Counted from the stretch's first letter, positions 18,216-27,369 are shown. The stretch: DNA of 64,000 bases from Paraburkholderia flava (GCF_004359985.1 NZ_SMRO01000001.1:1054001-1118000); one strand, 5' to 3'. Notes: a model not told the origin generated them from the letters alone. A program made the numbers and translations.

Positions 18216-20108
18216 ATGCAGCGTTCGATCGCCACGGTTTCCCTGAGCGGCACGCTCGTCGAAAAGCTCACGGCGATCAAGGCCGCGGGCTTCGACGGTG
18301 TCGAGATCTTCGAGAACGATCTGTTGTATTTCGACGGTTCGCCGGACGACGTGCGGAAAATCGCCGCCGATCTCGGGCTGGAAATCATGCTGTTCCAGCC
18401 GTTTCGCGACTTCGAGGGAGTCAGCACGGAACGTCTCGCGCGCAATCTCGATCGCGCGAAACGCAAGTTCGATGTGATGCATGCGTTGGGCACCGATCGC
18501 ATGCTCGCGTGCAGCAGCGTCGCGCCCGATGCGTCCGGCGACGATGCGCTGATCGTCGATCAGCTGGGTGCGCTCGCTCGCGCGGCTGGACAGGCTGGGG
18601 TGACGGTCGGCTATGAAGCGCTCGCGTGGGGACGTCATGTGCGTTCGTATCGCCATGCATGGCAGCTCGTCGATGCAGTCGGCGATCCGCATCTCGGACT
18701 CGTGCTCGACAGTTTTCATACGCTGTCGATCGGCGACAGGCTCGACGGCCTCGCGTCGATCCCCGGCGACCGCATCGCGTTCGTGCAGATCGCCGATGCA
18801 CCGAAACTCGCAATGGACGTGCTCGAATGGAGTCGCCATTACCGCTGCTTTCCTGGTCAGGGCGATTTCGATCTGGCGGACTTCACTGCGCGCGTCGTCG
18901 AGACCGGCTATCGCGGACCGCTGTCGCTCGAGATCTTCAACGACGGCTTTCGCGCAGCACCGCCGCAGGCGACCGCAGCGGACGGGTATCGCTCGCTGCT
19001 GTATCTCGAGACGTGTACGCGCGATTCGCTACCCGCTGCGCAGGAAACCACCAACGTGCCGCTGTACGCGCCGCCCGATGCGCCCCAACACATCGGCTTC
19101 CAGTTCCTCGAATTCGCCGTCGATGCTGCCGCGCAAACGCAGCTCGCGGACTGGCTCGGCAAACTGCGTTTTCGTGCGGCCGGGCGTCATCGCTCGAAGG
19201 ACGTGACGCTGTACCGGCATGGCGCAGCATCGATCGTGCTGAACGCCGAAGCCGATTCGTTCGCGAATGCATTTTTTCAGCAGCATGGGTTGTCGTTGTG
19301 CGCGTCGGCGTTTCGCGTCGACGATGCGGCGCTCGCGTTCGAGCGTGCGGCGGGCTTCGGCTATGCGCCGTTCTCCGGGCACGTCGGTCCGAACGAGCGC
19401 GTGATTCCGGCCGTGCGTGCGCCGGACGGCAGCCTCAACTACTTCGTCGATGAAACGCCCGATCAGCCGACGCTATTCGAAGCCGACTTCGCACTCACCG
19501 ACATCGACGGTCCGAATGAAGTCGGTCCGCTGACGGGCATCGATCATGTGTGCCTGTCGCTGCCCGCGCATTCGCTGGACGCATGGGTACTGTTCCTGAA
19601 GACCGCGTTCGGCTTCGATGCCGAGCCGGCTGTCGTCGTGCCCGATCCGTACGGGCTCGTGCGCAGTCGCGCGCTGCGCAGCCGCGACGGGTCGGTGCGG
19701 ATTGCGTTGAACGCGTCGGTCGATCCGCATACCGCCGTCACCGAAGCGCTGCACGCATACCGTGGCTCGGGCCTGAATCACGTCGCGTTCCGCACCGACG
19801 ACATCTTCCAGGCCGTCGCCGCATTCGCCGCCGACGGCCTCCCGCTGCTGCCCGTCCCGCGCAACTACTACGACGACCTCGCCGCGCGTCACGGTCTCTC
19901 CGACGACATCATCGACGCACTGCGCGCGCACCACATCCTGTACGACCGCGACGAACGCGGCGGCGAGTTTTTTCACGTGTACACCGAGCAGATCGATCAG
20001 CGGTTTTTCATCGAGATCGTCGAGCGGCGTGGCGGGTATGACGGTTATGGCGCAGCGAATGCTGCTGTGCGACTGGCTGCGCAGGCGCGGCTTCGGAAGC
20101 ATGGATAG
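18216..20108 (+). CDS. quiC: 3-dehydroshikimate dehydratase, QuiC type (TIM-barrel plus HPPD-like fusion)
   Basis: The protein has 630 residues, the length of the QuiC1-type fusion enzyme. The N-terminal half (1-270) is a xylose-isomerase/AP-endonuclease-2 TIM barrel: SIATVSLSGTLVEKLTAIKAAGFDGVE at the start, then metal ligands in GYEALAW, LVLDSFHTL and LSLEIFND. The C-terminal half (about 290-625) is a pair of glyoxalase/VOC modules like 4-hydroxyphenylpyruvate dioxygenase. It carries metal-site candidates GIDHVCLS, GLNHVAF and FIEIVERR. The enzyme dehydrates 3-dehydroshikimate to protocatechuate, the end point of this cluster. The protocatechuate ring-cleavage genes are not in the window. 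Confidence 0.92.
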   Translation: MQRSIATVSLSGTLVEKLTAIKAAGFDGVEIFENDLLYFDGSPDDVRKIAADLGLEIMLFQPFRDFEGVSTERLARNLDRAKRKFDVMHALGTDRMLACSSVAPDASGDDALIVDQLGALARAAGQAGVTVGYEALAWGRHVRSYRHAWQLVDAVGDPHLGLVLDSFHTLSIGDRLDGLASIPGDRIAFVQIADAPKLAMDVLEWSRHYRCFPGQGDFDLADFTARVVETGYRGPLSLEIFNDGFRAAPPQATAADGYRSLLYLETCTRDSLPAAQETTNVPLYAPPDAPQHIGFQFLEFAVDAAAQTQLADWLGKLRFRAAGRHRSKDVTLYRHGAASIVLNAEADSFANAFFQQHGLSLCASAFRVDDAALAFERAAGFGYAPFSGHVGPNERVIPAVRAPDGSLNYFVDETPDQPTLFEADFALTDIDGPNEVGPLTGIDHVCLSLPAHSLDAWVLFLKTAFGFDAEPAVVVPDPYGLVRSRALRSRDGSVRIALNASVDPHTAVTEALHAYRGSGLNHVAFRTDDIFQAVAAFAADGLPLLPVPRNYYDDLAARHGLSDDIIDALRAHHILYDRDERGGEFFHVYTEQIDQRFFIEIVERRGGYDGYGAANAAVRLAAQARLRKHG

Positions 20109-20144
20109 CGTGTCGAAGTTCGCAGTGCCGGCAGGACAGCAACG

Positions 20145-20642
20145 TCACTCCGGCGCGTGTCGTTCGCGAAACGTTCTGAACGCTCGCCAGATTTCCGTCG
20201 CGAGAATGGCAGGCTGCTCGAACGCGGCAAAGTGCCCGCCCTTGTCGACCTCGTTCCAGTAGAACAGGTTCGGCCACGCCGCCTCGGCCCACGCACGCGG
20301 CGCGCGAAAAGTTTCCCGAGGAAACAGGCTCGCGCCCATCGGAACCTCGATGCGTTCGGATGACGCACGCGCATTCGAGAAAAAGCCGGCATCGCGAATC
20401 GTGCTCCCGACACCTTCCCAATACAGCCGCGCGCTCGACGTCCCGGTCCCCGTGAACCAGTACAGCGAAATATCGTCGAGCATCTGGTCGCGCGTGAGCG
20501 CATCTTCCGGCTGGCCGCGATTGTCGGTCCACTCCCAGAATTTTTCGTACATCCACATCGCCAGCGCCACCGGCGGCGGCAACGCAAGCACCAGGCGAGC
20601 GTTGGGGTCGCCTCCGTCGAGCGGGGAAGAAGAAACGGACAT
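20145..20642 (-). pseudogene. truncated epoxide hydrolase, C-terminal part only
   Basis: The ORF of 165 codons (MSVSSSPLDGGD from 20642; the frame is open to 20765) matches only the C-terminal half of EHN-type epoxide hydrolases: WMYEKFWEWTDNRGQPED, LYWFTGTGTSSARLYWE, VPMGASLFPRE and WNEVDKGGHFAAFEQP, with the catalytic His in GGHFAAFEQP. The N-terminal alpha/beta core with the nucleophile Asp is missing and nothing before 20642 replaces it. The start lies only a few bases after GGAGATATCC, so the remnant may be translated, but it should not be an active hydrolase. It is divergent from a TetR gene, the usual layout of intact versions. Confidence 0.75.
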
Positions 20643-20808
20643 GGATATCTCCAGGAGGCACATGCCGGAGGCGGAAACGCCCCGGCAACAAGGGGTTCGG
20701 CGGTGGCGACAGCACAGTTGTAGCGATTGATACAGAATTTGCCTTACCTCTCCCCACACCGTCAATAATTTTCTTTAACGACTGCTACAAATAAGATAAA
20801 GTGCCGCC

Positions 20809-21408
20809 ATGGGACGAAAAATTGCATTCGACTACGAGCAGGCGCTGGACAAGGCGACGTCGCTGTTCTGGAAGAACGGCTACGGCGAAACAGCGCTGCG
20901 CGATCTGCTGAAGGTCATGGAGATCGGTGAAGGCTCGTTCTACAACACGCTCAAGAGCAAGAAGGATCTCTATCTGACCTGCGTGCAGCGCTACGAGGAC
21001 AAAGAGGTCCACGCGCGCATGCAGGCGCTGGCGTCAGCGCCGACGGCAGCCGAAGGAATTCGCGCGTTCTTCGGCATCGTGCTCGATTGTCTCGATCACC
21101 CGGCCACGCCGTCGCGCCTGTGCATGATTGCGGCGATGGCCAGTGAGGACGTGCTCTCCGAACCCGATCTACGGCAACGTGCCGAACTGGGCCTGGAGAA
21201 GGTGCGGGCACTGATGCAGCAGCGGCTGACCGAGGATCGGGACAAAGGCTTGCTGCCGGCGTCGCTGGAGCCGCGCGTGATTGCGTCGGTGGTGGTGACG
21301 TACCTGCAAGGGCTCTGGCGTGTCGCGCTGGTTGATTACGACCGGCCCGGTTTCGAGCAGCAGATCGCCGCGTTTCTGACCGGACTCGGGCTCGAAGCGT
21401 CAGCCTGA
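20809..21408 (+). CDS. TetR/AcrR-family regulator
   Basis: The protein has 199 residues. The DNA-binding domain is at about 8-55 ([20 protein letters not shown], then [20 protein letters not shown]). The C-terminal domain [20 protein letters not shown] is of the TetR_C_16/LmrA-YxaF kind linked to electrophile and xenobiotic responses. It is divergent from the truncated epoxide hydrolase across a 166-bp gap. That gap contains TTGTAGC (20718-20724) and its inverted copy GCTACAA (20784-20790), which may be half sites. With the hydrolase broken, the regulator may have lost its main local target. Confidence 0.82.
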   Translation: MGRKIAFDYEQALDKATSLFWKNGYGETALRDLLKVMEIGEGSFYNTLKSKKDLYLTCVQRYEDKEVHARMQALASAPTAAEGIRAFFGIVLDCLDHPATPSRLCMIAAMASEDVLSEPDLRQRAELGLEKVRALMQQRLTEDRDKGLLPASLEPRVIASVVVTYLQGLWRVALVDYDRPGFEQQIAAFLTGLGLEASA

Positions 21409-21483
21409 CGCATCGCCACCGGCAGGCCACGTTTCCCGACCCCGATATAATCGTTGTTTCGACCGACACGACCGAGGAGACAC

Positions 21484-21834
21484 ATGACGAAGTCGCTGAA
21501 GACCTTCACCGCAATCGCGACGATTGCAGCCTTTCCGCTGTGGCTCGGTGCATGCGCGCAGTTCCAGAACCCCGACGCAGGCGATCCCGTCACCGATACC
21601 CTCACCCAGCGCCCCGTCGACGAAGTCATTCAGTGCGTAACGGCGCAGGCGCAAAAACACGACGCGAGTTTCAAGGCCAGCGATATTCCGCAGGGCAAGA
21701 TGCTCGACTTCGGCGATTCGAACGTGATCAAGATCCGCACCGACAACGGCGGCACGACGTACCGCTTCTATGCGGGCAAACGTCACATGTCGAACCTGTG
21801 GCTGGAAAGCGCGGGCAAGACCTGCGCGCCGTGA
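21484..21834 (+). CDS. small lipoprotein of unknown function
   Basis: The protein has 116 residues from the ATG behind CGAGGAGACAC. The N-terminus MTKSLKTFTAIATIAAFPLWLGACAQ ends in a clear lipobox (LGAC, Cys at about 24), so it should be a lipidated envelope protein. The mature part is small and polar, with two more Cys (IQCVTAQ and KTCAP) that could pair. I recognise no family with certainty. Confidence 0.75.
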   Translation: MTKSLKTFTAIATIAAFPLWLGACAQFQNPDAGDPVTDTLTQRPVDEVIQCVTAQAQKHDASFKASDIPQGKMLDFGDSNVIKIRTDNGGTTYRFYAGKRHMSNLWLESAGKTCAP

Positions 21835-21992
21835 TATCGAGTGCCGCGTGACACGGGAAAGACACGGCCGTAACGTCCGGTTACGTCTTCGTCACTACCG
21901 TAAGCGCGGCGGGCCGGCGGCCGGCGCGGTTTTAAGAATGGCTTAAGTCTGGATCAGCATCATCGGCCGACAGACTTGCACGAGGTGTACCG

Positions 21993-22253
21993 ATGAACAG
22001 CCCTGACCGCCCCGCCGACGACACACGCGCCGCCCCGAAGCGGCCCACGATGCTCCGCCGCCTGCTGAGCCACCACGAGCTGGCCACGCTGCTGCTGTTG
22101 CTGCACGCACCGGTCGACGCGTTCGCGAAGCCGGAAATCCCGATGCTGCAGGAAGCCGGCCTCGTCGAAGCCGTCGCTTCGGAAGCGGGCACGCCGCACA
22201 TGCGTCTCACCCCTGAAGGCAACGCGATCCTCCGTGGTCTCGGCATCAAGTAG
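21993..22253 (+). CDS. small protein of unknown function
   Basis: The protein has 86 residues from an ATG after CGAGGTGTACCG. The segment LRRLLSHHELATLLLLLHAP followed by MLQEAGLVEAV and MRLTPEGNAILRGLGIK looks like a small winged-helix fold, in which the last strand-helix part resembles the wing end of MarR/PadR-type domains. Function is unknown. Confidence 0.6.
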   Translation: MNSPDRPADDTRAAPKRPTMLRRLLSHHELATLLLLLHAPVDAFAKPEIPMLQEAGLVEAVASEAGTPHMRLTPEGNAILRGLGIK

Positions 22254-22274
22254 CATCAAGCAAGCCGGCCAGGC

Positions 22275-22613
22275 TCACGCCTGCCACACCGCGTAGCCCG
22301 TTTCACGCAGTCCGATGCCCAGTTCGACTTCCATGTCGCGCGCGCCGTCATACGGCAGCGGATTGAACACTTCATACAGTTCGGGCAGCAGCCGCAGCCC
22401 ATACTCCTGCACATAGCGGTTCGACTGGATGCCGGCCTTGTGCCGATCGAATCGCAGATCCGGATCGAGTCCGGTCATCCCCACGTAGACACACGGTTTA
22501 TCGAACCGGTACGACGGATTCGCGCGACGAAAGCGCCCCTCGTTCCAGACCGTATCGTCGAGCAGCACCACATAGACGTAATAACGCAGACGCGGCGCGC
22601 GGCGAGTGGCCAT
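22275..22613 (-). CDS. GIY-YIG-nuclease-like small protein
   Basis: The protein has 112 residues from the ATG at 22613, 11 bp after the AraC gene stop; the long frame running further back (to 23057) is an artefact across the AraC gene. YYVYVVLL near the start and CVYVGMTGLDPDLRFDRHKAG form the GIY-YIG-type core with the conserved Arg. A Glu follows in ARDMEVELGIGLRETGYAVWQ. Small stand-alone proteins of this type are common and poorly characterised. Co-transcription with the regulator is likely. Confidence 0.7.
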   Translation of the reverse strand: MATRRAPRLRYYVYVVLLDDTVWNEGRFRRANPSYRFDKPCVYVGMTGLDPDLRFDRHKAGIQSNRYVQEYGLRLLPELYEVFNPLPYDGARDMEVELGIGLRETGYAVWQA

Positions 22614-22624
22614 GAACGTCGCGC

Positions 22625-23440
22625 TCAGCCGCGCGCGTGACCCTGCAGCAGCGCACGATATTCGCTCGGCGTCACGCCGACCGTCGCCTTGAACTGCCGC
22701 GTGAATGCGCTGTGATCGGTGTAGCCGCACAGCGCGGCGACGTCGGTGACCTTGTCGTGCGAGACGAGCAGCGCGGTGGCGGCGTCGAGCCGTGTTTTCA
22801 GCAGCACCTGTCGCGGCGTCAGGTGGAACACCTTGTGAAAATAACGTTCGAGCTGCGCCACCGACATGTCCGCCATCGCCGCCAGCTGCTTCAGGTTCAG
22901 CGGCTGCACGTAGTTGTCCTGGATGTACTGCACGACCGTTGCAAGCCGGCTGTACGCGGGGTGACCGCCCTCGTCCGCTTTCAGATCGCGCGAAATGCCG
23001 ACCAGTCCGACGACCTGCCCCGCCGCATCGCGCAGCGGCTCCTTGCATGTGAGGCACCAGCCCGGCTGACGTCCCGCATACAGATGCAGTTCCAGCTGAT
23101 CGACCAGTTGATTACCGGCTTCGATCACCGCCTTGTCCTGCGCGGTGTAGATGCGGCCGAAGCGGCGCGGGAACACGTCCTCGGCGGTCTTGCCGAGCAG
23201 CGCGCTCTTGTCCTTGTGACCGCAGCGCGACGCGAGCGTCCGGTTCACCAGCGCGTAGCGCGCGTGCGCGTCCTTCACGAAGAACACGACGTCGGGCATC
23301 GCGTCGAAGATCGGCGCGAGCAGCGTGAAGTGCGCGAGCATGCCGGCGAGCGTCGTGTCGGTCGGAGGCGACGACAGCAACGGTTCAAACGACGACGGCG
23401 CTTCGGGCGGGCGATCCAGCATGTTCATCGCGTGGCGCAT
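22625..23440 (-). CDS. AraC-family regulator with PAS domain, probable hydroxyproline regulator
   Basis: The protein has 271 residues from MRHAMNML; MNML at 23428 is an alternative start. A PAS fold (about 40-150: PIFDAMPDVVFFVKDAHARYALVN, GKTAEDVFP, VVGLVGISRDLK) precedes two AraC helix-turn-helix motifs (about 165-265: NLKQLAAMADMSVAQLERYFHKVFHLTP, then VAALCGYTDHSAFTRQFKATVGVTPSEYR). The same architecture is found in LhpR-type regulators of hydroxyproline catabolism. It lies 68 bp behind the oxidase genes. It is the best candidate to bind the paired 16-bp sites at 27273-27369. Confidence 0.85.
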   Translation of the reverse strand: MRHAMNMLDRPPEAPSSFEPLLSSPPTDTTLAGMLAHFTLLAPIFDAMPDVVFFVKDAHARYALVNRTLASRCGHKDKSALLGKTAEDVFPRRFGRIYTAQDKAVIEAGNQLVDQLELHLYAGRQPGWCLTCKEPLRDAAGQVVGLVGISRDLKADEGGHPAYSRLATVVQYIQDNYVQPLNLKQLAAMADMSVAQLERYFHKVFHLTPRQVLLKTRLDAATALLVSHDKVTDVAALCGYTDHSAFTRQFKATVGVTPSEYRALLQGHARG

Positions 23441-23508
23441 GGGTTGCGCATGAGGGCATGTGAAATGAATATGCGGTCGATTATAGGGCCGCGCCGCACG
23501 CGAAAAAA

Positions 23509-24846
23509 TCAGGGCTGTGCCGGGGCGGTGGCGATGCGGTCGGAAGTCGATGGATCGTCGGTGGCGGCGGCCATCAGTGTGCCGATCCGCGCGGTGCCGA
23601 ATGGAGGGCGTTGCTGCGCGGTCTGCATGCCCTGCACGCCCCGCGTGATCGCCCAGCCGAACAGCGTTTGAGCGGCCGTGCCGCACACGCGCCCCTGGCA
23701 TGCGCCCATTCCGCAGCGCGTATGCAAGCGTGCCGCACGCCAGTCGGGTTGCGCGCGCACGTCGCCGCACGCAACGTCTTCGCAGCGGCACAGCAGCGTG
23801 TCGTCGGGCGGCAATGCACGGGCGGCGTCGCTCAATGCGAACGCGGTGTCGAGCCGTTCGGCGAAACGCTGCCAGTGTGCGCGTTCTGCACGCAACGACA
23901 ACGACGGCACCCCTGCGCTCGCCATGCTTCCGGCGATCTCCCCTTCGACGCAAGCCAGTTCCATCCCGCCGATGCCCGTGCATTCGCCGGCCGCATACAC
24001 GTGATCGATCGACGTGCGCTGCGCATCGTCGACGACAATCGTGCCATCCGGTGAAAGCGCGCAGCCGAGCGCCTGCGCCAGTTCGACGTTCGGCACGAGC
24101 CCATAACCGCACGCGATGCGGTCGCATTCGAGCGTTGTCTCTGCACCGTTCGCACGCCGGATCGTGACCTGTTCGACGCGTTCGGTTCCGCGTGCTTCGC
24201 GCACCGTGCTGCCGGACCAGTAGCGCACACCCACGAAGCCGCGCGTCAATTGCACCGCCTGCCATAGTTTCGACGGCGTCGCCGCGAGCGATACGCCGAA
24301 GCGCGCGAGCGCGGTCCACGGCGCCTGCTCGACAACGGCGAGCACGTGCGCGCCGGCCGCACGCGCGGTAGCAAGCGATGCGAGCAGCAACGGTCCGCTG
24401 CCCGCGATCACGATGCGCTCGCCGCGCACCGGCGTGCCGCCCTTGATCAACGCCTGCAGACCGCCCGCTCCGGTCACCCCGGGCAGCGTCCAGCCGGCAA
24501 ACGGCAGCAGCCGCTCGCGTGCGCCGGTCGCGAGAATCAGCTGGCCGTAGCGCAGTTGCACGCCGTCTTGCGTGGCGGTTTCCATCAGCAGCGTATGCGG
24601 GTCGAGCGGTGCGACGATCCGCGCGGACGGCCACACGTCGACGTTCGCCATACCGTCGAGCGCTGTGAGCCGTTCGCGTAACGGTGCCTGCGGCGGATGA
24701 GCCGGCCCCTGGCGCCACACCTGACCGCCGGCACTCGGATTGTCGTCGACGAGCGCCACGCGTGCGCCGTCACACGCAGCCGCACGTGCCGCGCTGAGTC
24801 CAGCGGGCCCTGCGCCGATTATCACCACGTCGTAGTCGTGAATCAT
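23509..24846 (-). CDS. FAD/NAD oxidoreductase subunit with BFD-type iron-sulfur tail (D-hydroxyproline dehydrogenase)
   Basis: The protein has 445 residues from MIHDYDVVIIGAGPAGLSAA, whose ATG overlaps the preceding ferredoxin-like gene by ATGA. There are two nucleotide motifs: GAGPAG near residue 10 for FAD, and GSGPLLLASLATARAAGAHV near 155. The C-terminal third carries a Cys-rich BFD-like [2Fe-2S] site (CRCEDVACGDV...CGMGACQGRVC). This is the HcnB/OoxA-like subunit of heteromeric D-amino-acid and opine dehydrogenases. With its two neighbours it should oxidise cis-4-hydroxy-D-proline to 1-pyrroline-4-hydroxy-2-carboxylate at the membrane or cytosolic face. Confidence 0.87.
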   Translation of the reverse strand: MIHDYDVVIIGAGPAGLSAARAAACDGARVALVDDNPSAGGQVWRQGPAHPPQAPLRERLTALDGMANVDVWPSARIVAPLDPHTLLMETATQDGVQLRYGQLILATGARERLLPFAGWTLPGVTGAGGLQALIKGGTPVRGERIVIAGSGPLLLASLATARAAGAHVLAVVEQAPWTALARFGVSLAATPSKLWQAVQLTRGFVGVRYWSGSTVREARGTERVEQVTIRRANGAETTLECDRIACGYGLVPNVELAQALGCALSPDGTIVVDDAQRTSIDHVYAAGECTGIGGMELACVEGEIAGSMASAGVPSLSLRAERAHWQRFAERLDTAFALSDAARALPPDDTLLCRCEDVACGDVRAQPDWRAARLHTRCGMGACQGRVCGTAAQTLFGWAITRGVQGMQTAQQRPPFGTARIGTLMAAATDDPSTSDRIATAPAQP

Positions 24847-25127
24847 CGCAGCCCCGAAGTAACCGAGGTTTCGATCGCGAGCCCATCGCGGCAAACGGTC
24901 TGACACGCGAGCACATGCGCGCGGCCATCGACCGTCACGCGGCACTCCTGGCAGATCCCCATCCCGCACACGGCCGTGCGCGGCTGCCCGCTCACCGACG
25001 TACGCGTTCCGCGCAAGCGCGGCATCGCGAGCACAGCGGCGACGCTCGTGCCGGCCGGTACGCGAACCGCGTAGCCGTCGATCGTCACCTGCACGAGCGG
25101 CACGTTGCTTTCCTTCGATACGTTCAT
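24843..25127 (-). CDS. [2Fe-2S]-binding subunit of D-hydroxyproline dehydrogenase
   Basis: The protein has 94 residues. CGMGICQECRVTVDG followed by VLACQT gives the Cys ligands of a ferredoxin-like fold of the HcnA/OoxG kind. The DGYAVRVPAGTSVAAVL strand-helix start is typical. Its start overlaps the upstream oxidase gene by ATGA and its stop overlaps the next gene by ATGA, so the three subunits should be made in fixed ratio. It passes electrons between the flavoprotein subunits. Confidence 0.87.
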   Translation of the reverse strand: MNVSKESNVPLVQVTIDGYAVRVPAGTSVAAVLAMPRLRGTRTSVSGQPRTAVCGMGICQECRVTVDGRAHVLACQTVCRDGLAIETSVTSGLR

Positions 25128-26263
25128 AGCACGCGTTCCGCTGCATCGCCCAACGCGGCGAACCGCTGCGGCAGATAAGGTTCGTACGGAATCGGCGCGG
25201 CGGAGTGCAGCATCTGCGCGGCGAGCAGTTGCGCGGTCGCGAGCGACGTCGTCACGCCGAGCCCTTCGTGTCCGACCGCGAGCCACACGCCCGGTGCGAC
25301 GTCGCCGGCCGGCCCGATCAGCGGCAGACCATCGGGCGATGCCGCACGAAAACCGGTCCACGCGCGAATGCCGTTCAACGACGGCAGCGACGGCAGATAG
25401 CGCGCCGCGCGCTTCAGCATCTGTGCGAGCACGGGCAGTTCGACGGCAGGATCGGTCGTATCGAATTGCCGCGACGAACCGAGCAGCAACTGACCTGTGG
25501 GCCGTGGCTGCGCATTGAACGCAACCGATGTCCCCGCCGCGTGATGCGCGCTCTTGATATAGCCGAGTTCGAGTAACTGATGGCGAATGAAGCCGGGATA
25601 ACGATCGGTGATCAGCAGATGACCTTTCTTCGGCTGCAACGGCAACGCAGGAATCAATCGCTGCGCGCCCATCCCGTTTGCGACGACGACCTGCTTCGCG
25701 GGCACGCGCTCGCCGTTTGCGAGCATGACGCCATGTGCATCGACGGCAACTGCTTCGCTATTGCAGCGCATGCGAATCTTCGCCACACCCGGCGATGCTT
25801 CGAGCAGCCACTGTGCGACGGTCGGCGCGTAGACGATGCTGTCGTCCGCGATGCGCAGGCCACCTGCCATGCCGTGCGCGAGCGCGGGCTCGCATGCACG
25901 TAGCGCATGTTCGTCGAGCAGTTCGCCGGTCACTTGCTGTGCGGCGAACGCCGCGTGCATCGCCTGCGCGGCGGTCCACTCTTCTTCGTCGGCGGCGATC
26001 CACAACGTGCCGCAGCGCGCGAACGCATCGCGTGGACGCAACTGAGGCGCAAGCTCGAGCCACAGCGCACGCGCATAGCGCGTCAACGCAAGTTCGGCCG
26101 GCGAATCGTTCATCACGACCAGATGACCCATCCCCGCGGCCGTCGCGCCGCCACCGATATGCCGCGCGTCGATCACGTCGACCGTCAGCCCCTGCGCGGC
26201 AAGCTGTGCCGCGCACGCCGCGCCGACGATCCCGGCGCCCACGACCACCGCATCCGCGATCAT
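25124..26263 (-). CDS. FAD-dependent D-hydroxyproline dehydrogenase catalytic subunit (DAO family)
   Basis: The protein has 379 residues starting [25 protein letters not shown], an FAD motif at the very N-terminus. [19 protein letters not shown] is the DAO-family FAD loop and [19 protein letters not shown] closes the fold. It resembles HcnC/OoxB/LhpB subunits. With the ferredoxin-like and BFD-containing subunits it forms the heteromeric dehydrogenase of the trans-4-hydroxyproline pathway. It overlaps the epimerase gene by ATGA upstream. Confidence 0.87.
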   Translation of the reverse strand: MIADAVVVGAGIVGAACAAQLAAQGLTVDVIDARHIGGGATAAGMGHLVVMNDSPAELALTRYARALWLELAPQLRPRDAFARCGTLWIAADEEEWTAAQAMHAAFAAQQVTGELLDEHALRACEPALAHGMAGGLRIADDSIVYAPTVAQWLLEASPGVAKIRMRCNSEAVAVDAHGVMLANGERVPAKQVVVANGMGAQRLIPALPLQPKKGHLLITDRYPGFIRHQLLELGYIKSAHHAAGTSVAFNAQPRPTGQLLLGSSRQFDTTDPAVELPVLAQMLKRAARYLPSLPSLNGIRAWTGFRAASPDGLPLIGPAGDVAPGVWLAVGHEGLGVTTSLATAQLLAAQMLHSAAPIPYEPYLPQRFAALGDAAERVL

Positions 26264-27216
26264 GCGCTACGCACGCCCCACGCAAACGGGTCGCGCTCGT
26301 CGAAACATTGACGCCCTTCGGCCATGATGTACGCGTGACCGGTGATCGTGGGAATCACCGTGCGGCCGTCACTCTGGTCACTCGAATAACGATAGCTCGC
26401 ATCGAACACGCTACCGATGATGCTTTCCTGCCGCCACACCGCACCCTCGACGAGCTTGCCGTCGGCCGCGAGACACGCAACTTTTGCACTCGTGCCCGTG
26501 CCGCACGGCGAGCGATCGTATGCGCTGCCCGGGCACAGCACGAAGCTGCGACTATCGATACCCGCCGCCGAGCCCGGACCGAACAGTTCGATGTGATCGA
26601 TCATCGCGCCGTCGTCGCCGGTGATGTGCTGCGCGTCGAGTGCATCGCGGATCGCGTCGCAAAACGTCGTCAGCTCAGGAATGTTCGACGGAACAAGCGT
26701 GCGTCCGTGATCGGCGACGAGGAAGAACCAGTTGCCACCCCAGCCGATATCGCCAGTCAACGGCCCGTAGCCGGGCACGTCGACGGTCACGTCTTTGCGC
26801 AGCCGATACGCGGGCACGTTGCGCACCGCGACGCTGCCGTCGTCGTTGAGCGTCGCCTCGACGACACCGACCGGCGTATCGATCTTGTGGCGCCCCGGTC
26901 CGATGCGGCCGAGATGCGCAAGCGACGCGACGAGTCCGATCGTGCCGTGTCCGCACATGCCCAGATAGCCGACGTTATTGAAGAAGATCACGCCGGCCGC
27001 GCATTCGGGGTCGTCGGGTTCGCACAGCAGCGCGCCGACCATCACGTCCGAGCCGCGCGGCTCCATCGCGATGCCCGCGCGCCATGCGTCGAACTGCGTG
27101 CGAAAACGTTCGAGCCGTTCGGCGAGTGTGCCGTTGCCAAGATCCGGGCCGCCCGACACGACAACGCGTGTCGGTTCGCCGCCCGTATGGGAGTCGATGA
27201 AGTCTAGGGTTTTCAT
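26260..27216 (-). CDS. 4-hydroxyproline 2-epimerase
   Basis: The protein has 318 residues from [19 protein letters not shown] (ATG 27216), the standard start of the proline racemase/hydroxyproline epimerase family. Both catalytic cysteines are present: Cys88 in GMCGHGTIG and Cys238 in SPCGTGTSA. Residue spacing and the CGHGTIG motif fit the two-Cys 4-hydroxyproline epimerases; 3-hydroxyproline dehydratases have Thr in place of one Cys. It converts trans-4-hydroxy-L-proline to cis-4-hydroxy-D-proline, the substrate for the following dehydrogenase genes. It is the first gene of the leftward operon; names used elsewhere are lhpA or hypF-like. Confidence 0.92.
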   Translation of the reverse strand: MKTLDFIDSHTGGEPTRVVVSGGPDLGNGTLAERLERFRTQFDAWRAGIAMEPRGSDVMVGALLCEPDDPECAAGVIFFNNVGYLGMCGHGTIGLVASLAHLGRIGPGRHKIDTPVGVVEATLNDDGSVAVRNVPAYRLRKDVTVDVPGYGPLTGDIGWGGNWFFLVADHGRTLVPSNIPELTTFCDAIRDALDAQHITGDDGAMIDHIELFGPGSAAGIDSRSFVLCPGSAYDRSPCGTGTSAKVACLAADGKLVEGAVWRQESIIGSVFDASYRYSSDQSDGRTVIPTITGHAYIMAEGRQCFDERDPFAWGVRSA

Positions 27217-27272
27217 GCCGCCATGGTAGGAAGCGCGGGCTGGCGAGTCTTGTCGCCGTTGCGCGTCGATCG

Positions 27273-27369
27273 TGACGATTTCGGCACAACGCGCGATACC
27301 GCATCGAAGCACTTCCCATGCGCCGCGCCGCGCGGCGGTCCACGCGCGGCGGCTGTGCCGAAATCGTCA
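27273..27369. promoter_or_regulatory. paired 16-bp inverted sites in the divergent hydroxyproline promoter
   Basis: TGACGATTTCGGCACA (27273-27288) recurs as its exact reverse complement TGTGCCGAAATCGTCA (27354-27369) with 65 bp between. The two copies lie 57 bp from the epimerase start and 83 bp from the deaminase start. Each has the same polarity with respect to its own divergent gene. Length and arrangement suit two binding sites for the AraC regulator, one per promoter. No other exact copy was noticed in the window by eye. Confidence 0.6.

Noticed and set aside
21895..21945. GC-rich hairpin with a short T-run after the small lipoprotein gene
   Set aside because: Stem pairing is imperfect and several registers are possible; too weak to list as a terminator.
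22275..24718. Long minus-strand frames extending the GIY-YIG-like and AraC genes far upstream
   Set aside because: The extensions are arginine/alanine-rich readings of the AraC and flavoprotein genes in other frames; true starts are at 22613 and 23440.
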